DNA of 64,000 nt from Paracyclopina nana (taxonomy: Eukaryota; Arthropoda; Copepoda; Cyclopoida; Cyclopettidae), in assembly GCA_019096065.1 (NCBI GenBank), contig JAGUCH010000001.1, positions 10,106,001 through 10,170,000 on the forward strand, given 5' to 3'. Below are positions 43,473-54,194 of the stretch, in pieces. A model generated the notes under the pieces. It made no database searches, was not told the origin of the DNA, and was given only the letters and a program-made list of their open reading frames with translations. Each line of letters begins with the position of its first letter. Within the stretch, counting starts at the first letter, position 1. Position numbers and translations under genes: made by a program.

Positions 43473-43774
43473 AGACCGGTTCCAACATGGTAAATCAGCA
43501 TAGTCAAGAGACGTAACTTGACTTTTTTGCATAGTCAGGTCACAGCTAGCGCGCGCGCTCAGCTCGACCTGACTTAACTGGTTTACCTGCACTATGCTGA
43601 TAGCCCGGTTCCAACAATCAAAATCAGTATAGTATGGACACCTTACTTATAAGTATAGTATGGTGCCTGCTAGCTCGCGCGCTCAGCTGTACCATACTAT
43701 ACTGGCTAATCGTACTTATACTATACTTATTTTGTCGTTGGAACCGGGCTGATATCCCGTGTTGGAACCGGGCT
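43473..43774. mobile_element. Foldback family A, copy A12: type-2 copy inside a type-1 copy
   Basis: The outer type-1 element (ends AGACCGGTTCCAACA and TGTTGGAACCGGGCT) is split by an inner type-2 element at 43,602-43,750 flanked by GAT direct repeats (43,599-43,601 and 43,751-43,753). Confidence 0.88.
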
Positions 43775-43896
43775 AGAAACTACTGTGATAGACCAGGAAC
43801 AGCATCTTTACCAGACTAGGAATAGAAACTATTGCCAATACTTACCATAATAGAATTTAGGCTCACTTTCTTTGAATTAGTTGAAACAAAAGCTCA

Positions 43897-44244
43897 AGCC
43901 CGGTTCCAACAAGGAATATCAGCATAGTACAGTGCGGTAAACCAGTTAAGTCAGGTCGAGCTGAGCGGGCGAGCCAGCTGTGACCTGACTATGCTAATAG
44001 GCCGTTCTCATATTGGCGGAAAAAGCTAAGCTAAGGTAAAAATCGCTAAGCTAAGGTAAAAATTATGCAACGAAAACCGGTTATTTCGCTCAACATTGAC
44101 AAAAAGCAGGTGCTTTGCCTGAAATGTTGAGCGTTTGCTTAGCTACTTTTACCTTAGCTTAGCTTTTTCCGGCAATATGAGAACGGCCTAATAAGTCAAG
44201 TTACATCTCTTAACTATGCTGATTTTCCTTGTTGAAACCGGGCT
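43897..44244. mobile_element. Foldback family A, copy A13, split by foldback C2
   Basis: Type-1 ends AGCCCGGTTCCAACAAGG and TTGTTGAAACCGGGCT. The GGCCGTTCTCATAT element sits at 44,000-44,188 inside CTATGCTAA/AAGTCAAG. Confidence 0.85.
44000..44188. mobile_element. GGCCGTTCTCATAT foldback, intact copy C2
   Basis: 189 bp. TAATA flanks both sides. Arms hold two tandem copies of CTAAGCTAAGGTAAAAAT on one side, so one arm is partly duplicated. Confidence 0.85.
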
Positions 44245-44256
44245 TGAAATGTAACA

Positions 44257-44927
44257 ATACTGTCCTCATGACGAGTCCATATAGGTAAACTTCTCCATGT
44301 TTTTTCTAAAGACTGGTCAGCCAAATTGACAGCGAAAAAGTTGAGGTAGTAGGGGCGTGGCTAAAACGAATTAATTTTTTTTCAAAAAGAAAAATGAAAT
44401 CTTTTCAAAGGCAGATGAGAACTTGATTTTTTTAAGTTTTCCCCTTTTTCTTATCGCCTCTTTGCTTTGCCCTGAAAGACGTGAAAGAACAATGTTACCT
44501 CAAGTTGTCTCTACTAGTGCAGTCCTAAGCTTTTGGCCTAATTTGTTTAACGCCAAGAAAAAAACTAGTTGACATTGTGCCTCCAAAAATTGCTGTATCA
44601 TCTTTGCATCTATTTTGGAATGGTCACTAGACAGATAACTACAATCGGCCTTAAAAGTATTGACCCGTTTCATCATATTGTCCACTCATTTCCCTGTACT
44701 ACATACGGATTAACGCGTGCCCGCAAGACTCAGACAGTGTTGACCAGTTGAACTAGTTGACCAGTCTTTAAGAAAGAGGAATGGAGAGGTTTACATATAG
44801 GGTTTTTCGCTCATGAGTAGTCAAATGAAAAATCACCGAAGTGGCGAAGCCATGAGTGATCTGGAATTTTACTACCAATGAGCGAAAAACTCTATAAGGA
44901 CGAGTCACGAGGACAGTATTGACATTT
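44257..44927. mobile_element. Inverted-repeat element with CAATACTGTCCTC ends
   Basis: Left end CAATACTGTCCTCATGACGA is matched in reverse complement by GACGAGTCACGAGGACAGTA at about 44,900-44,925. A second hairpin (GGGTTTTTCGCTCATGAGTA and its complement) sits at 44,798-44,897. Confidence 0.6.
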
Positions 44928-45164
44928 TTGTCAGCTTCGTGACGGTTCTGAATCCCTAAATTACTTTTAAATGCTGAAAATTAAATAATATAACAATTTA
45001 ATTGGCCCTAAAAAAGACAGCTTGTGAGCTGGTCGAGTCTTGCGGTCAATAGCTTGCGCGCTACTCCAGGTAGCAACAAAAAAGCTCAGCATTCCATCTA
45101 GTGAGTCAAACCAGATACTCTTAAATTTGAAAGCTTATCAGAAGCGTTTTGACAGTACATTGGC

Positions 45165-45235
45165 AGAGTGCACAGCTACTATTCAGTTGTTCCAGGGTTC
45201 AAATCCGGGTGGCGACTCTCTTTTAGTAATTGAGG
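45165..45235 (+). repeat. tRNA-derived fragment with B box
   Basis: Contains a consensus B box (GGGTTCAAATCCGG) and TTGGCAGAGTGC resembling a D arm, ending TGGCGACTC. The 5' acceptor half is absent, so it is a decayed tRNA-like sequence. Confidence 0.45.
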
Positions 45236-45237
45236 AG

Positions 45238-46200
45238 GCACAGAAGAAGAAATCATGTTGACAACCGTACAATAATGGATATTATTTCTTCACTTGTGAT
45301 GAAAAAAGGGTACATACTAAATACCGCACACAAACGCAACGCAACGAACACTACTAAATACCGCACACTACTAAATAAAAATACTGCTAAACTACTTTTA
45401 ATATTATACTACATATCATATCAATGAACTTATCAAACAGGCTTGAAGAAAACACAAATTATTTTTTAGTAACTAGAAACACGAGTAAGCATTAGAACAT
45501 ATTTTAACTTTTTGCAGTTTTTTAGTGTGTGCGGTATTTAGTATGTTTGCCTACTAAATACCGCACACTATGTTAACAGAAATGAATTAATCAAAGGATG
45601 AAAAATTTGTCTGAAAGAAAGTCCTTTTGTTGTCCAAAATTGCGAAATTGCAGCCCTATAGTTTATATGCCAAAATTAATGATTTTAGCTTGTTCTCATA
45701 TAGCTCAGTAAGGCAGGCAGTAAGCAAAGCAAGGCACTTTGGAAGCTCATAACTCAGTAAGTACTGAGCTGATTGGAACCAAATTTGGAAGTATTCATTA
45801 GAGTATATTGAATAATGCTGATTTTTCTCCCTTGCTTAACTGATTTGCCTCACTTTCCAGATGAAAATTGGCATGAAGACTCTTCAATATGTCCTTATGA
45901 ATTCCTCCAATTTTGGTTCCAATCGGACAAGTAGATGCCAAGACATAAGCGCGCAAAGTGCCTTGCTTATCTTACAGAGATGTTTATGAGAACAAGCTTT
46001 TAACTAGCCGTGTGAAGCACTAAGTGAAAACAATTTATTTAAAATATGAGAGTATAAGAATAATTGCCAGTCAATTTTTTCAACTGCATATCCATTTTTT
46101 AGCTGTGTGCGGTATTTAGTAGTGTGCGTTGCGTTGCGTTTGTGTGCGGTATTTAGTAGTGTGCGTTGCGTTGCGTTTGTGTGCGGTATTTAGTATATAC
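45238..46200. repeat. Foldback with TAAATACCGCACAC minisatellite arms
   Basis: Arrays of ACTAAATACCGCACAC and AACGCAACGCAACG lie at about 45,315-45,385 and 45,545-45,575. The inverse arrays (GTGTGCGGTATTTAGTAG, GTTGCGTTGCGTTTGTG) lie at about 45,528-45,545 and 46,105-46,195. A TTCTCATAT-ended element is nested at 45,688-45,998. Confidence 0.7.
45688..45998. mobile_element. GCTTGTTCTCATA-ended inverted-repeat element
   Basis: Ends TTTAGCTTGTTCTCATA and TATGAGAACAAGCTTTT. Subterminal words GCAAAGCAAGGCACTTTGG and AAAGTGCCTTGCTTATC are inverted; the interior also echoes the element at 11,990-12,430. Confidence 0.7.
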
Positions 46201-48956
46201 GGAAAAGAAGGTCAATATTGTACGGTAGATGCGAGCGCACGCCAAATCTCAGCAAAATACAAGGATTTTCGATTCACTGCCGTATGTAGTAAACCCACCG
46301 CCAAGTTGACAAAAAAGTGATATACTTTACTAGCTGATATTTCAGGACTTGGCCAATACATTCAAGATTAGGCAGAAACTTTAGAGCTTTCCTCTCACTT
46401 CAAGACTTGCCTTTAACTTCAGGACTTGCCTCAAACTTCAGGAATGTACTAACATACAAACTCAACACAATTTGATGCATAATCAAAAATTCACACCTAA
46501 GCGTTAGTTTAGTATAATACAAACTCTGGAAAATCAATTAAATGCAAACTTGATCCAACTTTTGAGCTCACACCTTAGTCTCTTTACCAGATAAAATTCC
46601 CGCTTTGGCTGCTGATTTATTTTTGGTGACTTTTTAAAGGTTAAAGGTTTGTTCAGTGATCTAAAGAACTTTTTTGTATGAAAGTATGAAAGCATTAGTT
46701 TTTTGTAATATTAGCATGCATTTTAATGAGACTTCGTTAGCCGATTGGGCTTTGCTTACGGAGGCTCTGGATGTTTGCCGCTAGGAGGAGTTGAGGATAG
46801 CCCTGCTAATAGCAGCGTAGGCTGAGCAAGCTGAAAATTGAATTTCGATCTGTTTCTGTTTGCACCCGCTCCGCTACTAGCCCCGCACTAAAAAAATTGA
46901 ACCTCCGATCAATTTTAAAAGTCGACTTTGGTTCAACTAATTCACAAATATTTTAGTCTTCAAATTATTTTAAAGCAAGCTTTAATCTAGTTTTGTTGCC
47001 ATTTTTTGGGCAAATTGAGTAATAATTGTGTGCTTTGTAGGATAATTTGCCCAAGAAAAGCAAGCTTGACACCCAGAGGTGCTTTCTGGAAAAGGCAGAA
47101 AATCTCTCGTTTCTTGACAAGAACGCCAAATGCTTCGTTTTTAAAAGTAAACAAGCCAAATGATAACGATTATGCGACGAACTAGTTGAAAGGACAATGA
47201 AAAAGAATCGCCATCTTTTTTTACTAAATCAGAAAAATGTAACTACTCCGAGAGCAATGCCCAATTCAATGATCACGTTAGCTTTCATTTTTTGGCTGTA
47301 TTTGGCAGCAATAGATTAACTTTCCTTAGATAAAATTTTTTCTTATCCTTTTAATAAGTTCTATTTACATGAACAACGCATAAGTGCAATAATTAAAATC
47401 AGAATATTCAAATTCTCAAAGTCTGCCCTTTTTATCATCTCAATTTGAACAAGTACATAATGAAAACTCATTGACAAGTGTGAATTCACGCTTAGGGGTC
47501 AACTGATGCCAAGTGTGTATTCTTTCAATTGATTGACACCACAAAACTGAGTTTGTACTTTATTAATGTCGAAATACTAACTTTCATGAAGGTTTGGATT
47601 CGCACCTCAGTGTCAATTAGGGTCAAGTTTGTAAATTTTTAGACTAACAAGGTAGGTAGATAAGTACATCGTGGTCAACTTTTTAGCTTGGCAAAGCAAG
47701 AAATGTTTATGCCTTTGTGGCATGAGCTGAATTAATTCCATTCTTCTTGCTTTGCTCAGAGGCGACAATCTACTGCCAAAGGTGACATGAATTATGCCCA
47801 CCTTGACCCTACTGCGATTATATCGCCGGACAGCTCAAGTTTTATGCCTACTATGATGACGGATTGTGAACGCAGCCAAAGTGAACATCGGTACGTGCAG
47901 CAGATATTTAATGGAGTCGAGACGTTGGAATAAGCGGCGGAAGGAAACGCCATGAGAAAACAGTTAAAATCTTGGCCCAGTTTATCTTTATGGCAAGCTG
48001 AAATCACCCGACGGCCATTCGTTTTTCCGTCCAAGAGCATTATTGGCTATATTGCATGATTATCATTTAAGCCGGTATTGTCTGTAAATTGACGAGTTTT
48101 CTCGGCTCTGCATTCACAAAAAAAGACAAATCGATAAGCAGACGTCATATTTGAAACCTGTTGCCATTTTCATTGCCTTATCCAATTCAAAAATAATAGC
48201 TGCTGAGTTGAGATGAATGTTGTGACACATTTAATGACGCTCAATAGTGCGTGTGTGTGTTGAGCATATTATGAGGGGCGGATTTCTTGCCTATCGTCAA
48301 CTGAACTGTTTGGGCGTCCATTTTGTATCTTTCTAAGTGGAACGTTCACGGTCATTGTTCTCCACAAGATTCTCCTCTGATTAGCTGGAAATGAAAGCGA
48401 AATATTTGAGCGTAGGCAACCCTTTGATTTTTGAAGCCTACTCCGCTCAGCCAAAAAACTCGGGAAGAAGGGTTGCGCAAGCTTGCTCTGAAGATGATAA
48501 GACAAAGATGACGAGTACCGTTCTCAAATCTTTTGTCTCTCGAGGAAATGGGAGCTAATCATCCGCCACAATAAAGCACCTCTTTGTAGACATTTCATGG
48601 CCCAAGATCGAGAGTTTGCTCAGGATGTTTACTCACCTTAAGAATTGCATATTTATTTGTAATTTAGCTGGGCATAATCAGGAGTGACTTGATTTTCGCA
48701 TGCAGTAGCGCACAATTGAGGTCAAAGCTTGTCCAACGCTCTTTGACAACCCGCCCGCCCCTAGCTAAAGATAACGTGAACGCGCTCAATTAATGCTATT
48801 TTTGCCAAAGTTGACGTTTTTCCAAATTCCAGGGATTTCTGGCCAATAAAGATCAATCAACGCAATCTGTCGCAGGATGGCGTCGATGACCCAATAAAAT
48901 GTCATCGTTCATCGCATAGATATAAAATAGCTTCGTGCTGCTTGCTTGCATATATA
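46201..48956. other. Intergenic, mainly unique AT-rich sequence with repeat H copies
   Basis: No gene recognised. Repeat H fragment at about 46,440-46,575 and near-full copy at 47,470-47,675. A small GT run is at 48,250-48,262. Confidence 0.5.
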
Positions 48957-49190
48957 GGGTGTTCATCTATGCCTCGTTTCCTCAAAATCTTACGACAGCC
49001 TTAAACGAAGTGCTTAAGTTTTCGTACTTCTGATTAATCAAAACTCTTCTAGTTGATATGACCAAAAGAGGTCGGAAAAGTGGTCTAATTGAAGCTATGA
49101 AAAGTGAGTAATAATGATCAGTTCTGAAATAGGAGGCTTAAGTAAAACGCAATTTAACGGAAGGAAAAAATTTCGTTGGTAGGTGAACAC
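48957..49190 (+). repeat. GTTCATCTA-ended element, copy 2
   Basis: Inverse of the copy at 13,956-14,190. Begins TAGGGTGTTCATCTATGCC and ends TTGGTAGGTGAACACA. The terminal GTGTTCA is inverted at both ends. Confidence 0.75.
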
Positions 49191-49570
49191 AGCAATAATG
49201 CTTATTTGCCCAACCTATCTCTCCTGCAATATTTGAAAGAAAGCGATTACGCCGTCTAATTTGTCTTTATGGCGTTCAAATCCCTTTATGGCCGTCCAGC
49301 CAATGAATGGGTTATGGTAGGCATGATCCTTGGGGATTTCTTCTTAAATTGCTGGTTATGGCCCATTTGGCAACTGAACGTGGGCTGGCAAGGGGTGCAT
49401 TTTGTGACGGCGCCGCTTCTTCCAATTCCTGAGACGACAAGCGCCGGTCCCTCAGTCGCTCGAGAACCGCAGCGCCGCTCACTTCGCAACTTCTGACACT
49501 TTCCACAATTAAAACATCCTCTCTATCCGCGGATCGAGATAGACGTCCACGGACTGTTGCCTAGCTTTTG

Positions 49571-49585
49571 ATGGGAAGTGTGTGA
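49571..49585 (+). promoter_or_regulatory. Short upstream ORF before the RA-domain gene
   Basis: ATG at 49,571 opens a four-codon frame (MGSV, stop) 37 nt upstream of the proposed start at 49,608. It would act as a uORF if included in the mRNA, which is unknown. Confidence 0.4.
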
Positions 49586-49607
49586 GCGACCAAGCAGGAG
49601 GGATGTC

Positions 49608-51244
49608 ATGCTGAAGCACTGCAGCCCGAGCTCCGTGGACCTGCGGAGGCGGTCCCGCCGGAACCTGCTCAACGAAGAAGAGGACTGCTGCTGCGACACC
49701 TCCACCACCTCCTCGGCCGAAATGTTCAAGCACTCGGCCAGGGAAGAGGAGGAGGAGGAGCTGGACCTGTGCGAGGACGAGATCAGCGTCCGCTCCTTCT
49801 CCAGCCTCTCCGATCACCGCCAGCCCTCCTCACGAGCCCCGGTCCTGCCCAAGTCGAGGATCGTGGGCAGGGAGCCCTCGGCCACCCCCCTCAAGGTCTA
49901 CGCGAGGTAATGCATCTTGCACCCATCAGCCCGCGTGTTTTATTAATCCGGTTCCTCAGGTGCCTGCGATCGGACATCGAGTACAAAACGCTGATTGCGA
50001 CGAGCGAGACGAGCTGCCGGGATCTCATTTGGATGCTTTTGTCCAAGTATCGCATGAGGCACCGCGATCCCAAACTCTTCTATTTGACCATGGACATTTA
50101 CATCAAGCGCACGGGGATCCCGCTCAAGCGGACGCTCAGCCTGGAGGACGAGGCCCGGCCCGCGGAACTCAAGTCATGCCATCCTTGGGGCGAGTGCAAG
50201 TTCACCCTCCAAATGAGAAAAGGTGAGTGGAAGCTAGTATGAGCCACTCAGTCAATCAATCTGCTTTCCTTCCAGGTGGTTTGGTGCGCATTCACGACTC
50301 CATCCTCATGGCGGAGTCCAAGTACAAGTGCTTGCTCATCTCCGAGCACACAACCGCGCGCGACGTCATCAAGCTTCTCTTCCACTGCTACGGGCTAGAG
50401 TCGGAGCTGGAGGACGCGGAGGTCGACAAGTATTGCCTGTTCGAGCACATCCCGCCGCTGCTGCAGCGAAAGCTGGACCCCGACGAGTGCCCCGTCCACG
50501 TGCAGAGCCAGTGGAGCCGCCCCGACACCTCCAGGCTCGTACTCAGGATCGACGAGGAGAAGCAGCTTGAGGCCTCGGTGTTCGCGAGGCCGGCCACAAT
50601 CATCGAGGACGACGAGGAGATTCTCGACACGAGCTACTGCAGCAGCGGAGAGTCCACGGCGAGCAGCGAGTTCTCGGCATTGCGGTTCAGGGATTCGCCC
50701 ATGTCTTCGTCGAGTCGGTAACCATTCTCAGTCATTCCTCGACCCTGATCACATTTGACGCCCTAACCGAGATTGCCCTTTTCGATACATTCTTAGAGGC
50801 TCGTTCCATCTCAGCCGTCAAGGCCGGATGGCAAAAAAGGCAACGGGAACCCATCTGCTTCGAGTTTCCGCAATTTAAAGTTTGTCACCTTCAAATATCC
50901 GCGTGTTAGCTGCTGCGATCCATCCCGACCGATGATGCATCTAATAGAGACCCTTATTCCTGCGCAGGTCCAACACGAGCATGCATTCCGCCTTGAAAGC
51001 AGAGGAGGCAAGGGAGCCCGTGAAGCACTTGTACAAGAAGAACAGCACCACGCTGATTTCTTGCTCCCACCACAAAGGCATGAGGTGCTCCCAGCTGGCG
51101 CTGGCCAGGCATTACAGCCTCAGTTCGCTGCTCGAGGCCCTGCCCGCAGCCTCCGTGGACGACCCGCACCACAGCACCGGCTCCGTCAACTCACTCTCAT
51201 CAGACAGCTGGCTTTCCGACTTTGACGGATATTTCTACATCTAG
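49608..51244 (+). CDS. Protein with two Ras-associating (RA) domains, Rau-like
   Basis: Likely Ras/Rap-binding adaptor. Exons 49608-49906, 49960-50222, 50276-50717 and 50968-51244, phases consistent, encode 426 residues. The start is the first ATG after an in-frame stop at 49,569. Residues 1-99 are basic and acidic low complexity. RA1 (about 100-187, exon 2) includes YKTLIATSETSCRDLIWMLL. RA2 (about 188-290, exon 3) includes YKCLLISEHTTARDVIKLLF and LDPDECPVHVQ, resembling AF6-type RA domains. A Ser-rich linker and an exon-4 tail ending DFDGYFYI follow. Each RA domain corresponds closely to one exon. Drosophila Rau, a feedback factor in receptor tyrosine kinase signalling, is known to carry two RA domains and is the closest concept; orthology is inferred. 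No kinase, GEF or PDZ domain is seen. Confidence 0.75.
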
Positions 51245-54194
51245 CGTTTACACCCTTTTTCGTGGGCATTGCTTAATATTAGATATGCTTTCAGAATATA
51301 TATTCATCGCTGTTTTGTTACTGCGCAGCATCGCATTCTTGAGCGGATTTCATTTGACAAATCAAAAGTTAAGCTACGTAAAAGCTACATAAAAGCTTCA
51401 TCATCCTGGATGATTTGGCACCTTATGTTGTTGGCGGCAAATTATCCCTTCCATCCATGCGCTGCTCATGCCAATGAGACCTTTGAATATGCCCAAGCGA
51501 TGGCTGCCACACAATTTATGTAAGTATTTATGTAGTATGTAAGTCGAGCTGTTTGAGCTAGTTGTGGAATAGTGACAAAGGTGCTCATCTGCATCGTCGC
51601 TGAATAACTAGGAGAAAGTTAGGAGGGGAAGTTAAATGGAGACGTCGCAATTGCATCATAATACGGCTCAGTTTTTAGAGGTTACACGCTCCGCTCAAAT
51701 GTGACCGAATGTCTTAATAACCCACCACATCCGAGCGTAGCACGCACAACTTTTAAAGTGGAAATTGCCGCAAAGCATTCAATTGTTCCTCAGGTCTCGC
51801 TTAATTTCGAGCTTTACAGGCTAAAATGAGGATATTTAGGTGATGTAGCCCTGCTGCTGCGATGACAAAATCCTCAGTTTCTCAGCATCTCGCTGCGATA
51901 GTCTGCCTGAGCTAGAGCCCTATCAGTGGAGCTGGCCGTTTTGTTTGTGGAATTTAGCGCTTGTCTTAAAATGTGCGAGCTCAATAATTGCTACTGCATT
52001 ACCATCAAGTTGAAAAGCGGACGTAAGCTATATGATTTACGCCACGGTTTGCGTCACACTGTAATTGAACAGTTCTTCGTGACACTTTCCGCAAGGAAAT
52101 GAGCGTACGCACCACTGTTCACATTTCACTTGCATTTTCCCCTAATAAAAAAAGAGTGCGCACCGAGGGAAACATTGCGTTCTCTTTCTTTCGCCATGCG
52201 ACGAAAGGCCTTCACTTGGTATTTTTTTAAGTTGTTAGTTTGCTCATTTTTTATGTAACGCCAACTGTCCAAGCCAGTGAGCTATTTTCTAGAGGCTTGT
52301 TTTGAAAATGGCACAATATCCTGCACGCGGTGCTGACCTTTCAAACTTGCTGTGAGTTAAAATTGTTCCGGAACTCTTCCCGGAAAACCATTTGCTTGCG
52401 TGGTTCACAAACTTAAAATCATTTTCCTCAAAAAAATTGCAAACGCAATTCACGAATCCATGAGGTCTATTTGTCTATTTTTTTGCTGCTGTGGAGCCAG
52501 ACCATCGAAATCAAGTTTGATTTACTTTTGCCGGGGGCTAAATTTCCAAAGATTACCTTCGCGGTCAGCTTAGAGCAAATAATAAATCTCGCCTATTTTA
52601 ACCTCCTCACTCTCATTTTCTCTGATTACGCGGGATGGGTGTACGCGCATAGTGAAACATCAAGACAGCTAAGCGATATGATCGCGATTCATCGTCTTGA
52701 GAAACTTTTGTGGGTTGTCGTGGCGTAGCAAATTCTTGGCAAGGAGCCCTTTCGACCATTCATCAATCAAACAGCCACTTTTTCAGCTGATAATCAAGTG
52801 CAGCTAGACCAAATATTATGAGAATGTTGATGAAGCGGCCACTTAGGCGAGATAAAATTCCGAGCTCATTTTTTCCACTTTTCGAACATCTGGTCAATTC
52901 GGGAAAACGTTTATAAAGCTTTTGAGATTTGGTCATCAAATGCCCACATGTAGCTAAATGGTTATTTCCGAGCGGGCCGGCAACAAGGGATTGAATATCA
53001 CTCGACAGATAGAAGTTCAGCAGAGTTGGGCTCAATGAAGGTTACGGCACCAAGCTACGTTTGTTGGCAATTTATCAAAAGGCTGCCGCATCATGGGTTT
53101 GGCCTTCGGAACCAAGCATCAAAATATTTTTTCACTTTAAGTAAGACATCATGATGACGGTTCAACTTTCGCTTCATTGTTCTAAGGTTGCACAATTAAT
53201 TATTGCGTTGAGGGAAAATCAGCCTCGTCATTATTTAGGAAATCTGATGAGAATGGGAAGACCAAGTTGTGGGCAGACGTCTGAACTGCCAATAATGGCT
53301 TAAAGTCAGCTCTCGATGACGACCACACGAGTGAACAGGATTCAAATCCTCTAAACCAAAAGCCCAAGCAGCCGATCGAGGATCGTTGCGATATCGTTTG
53401 CTGCCATCAATTAGCTAATGGTGGAGTAAACGAGAATGACTCGGATCGAATTGGCAAGTACGAAGCTCTCGGACCAAAACTGTAGGGCGTTCTTACATCG
53501 CAATTTGGTCTAACCCAAACTGATTTCAGTTAAACCACACTGATTCTGGATAAACTAAACGCTACCAGAATGCTGACTTTTGTCCGGATTAAAACCAGTT
53601 TGGTCTCACCAGTATCAGTTTGGGTTAAACTAAAATGCGATATGAGAACGCCCTTGTAACTATGCGATTTTACATGGCTTGTGGAGAAATTCCATTCAGC
53701 ATAAATTATGATGAGCGAGGGGAAGACATTGAATTTTCCCAGACAATTTGTCAACTTTCAGCCAACTTCCTCTGTTAAGGTAAACTCGGAAAATTCACTA
53801 CCCGGCCGTCACCGGGGATTCGGTGAAAGTCTTCTTGCTTCCGCAAGCCCAGGAAAACGATTGAAAAACTTTTCCATGCTTCGTTGATTGACATCTCGAG
53901 TAATTCTTGGGCGAATGCTTGCCATTTTTGGCACATCACGATTTCACCTCTTTTGCTGCATCCATTACTGATGAGTGACGTACACGCATAATGAGGCGTC
54001 GAGAATGCAACCAGGATTTTCCCCGGAATGAAGCGCAAACAAGGAAGCATTTGGGCTGCAAGATCGAGTGACTTTGAAAGGAATTGATCTCGTTAATCTC
54101 CGATTCGTTCCATACATCTTTGATTTGCGCAAACAATCAAATTGTCCGTGGCTAATTGGCGGTGCTCCGGTGGCATTCTCTCGATTCGATAGCC
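51245..54194. other. Intergenic, largely unique sequence
   Basis: No gene supported. One foldback (53,485-53,653) is present. An 85-codon frame at 52,471-52,728 has a hydrophobic start but no family resemblance or splice context, and is not called. Confidence 0.5.
53485..53653. mobile_element. GGGCGTTCTCATATCGCA foldback, second intact copy
   Basis: 169 bp; left end GGGCGTTCTTACATCGCAAT, right end TGCGATATGAGAACGCCC. Flanks are TGTA and TTGT. Confidence 0.85.
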
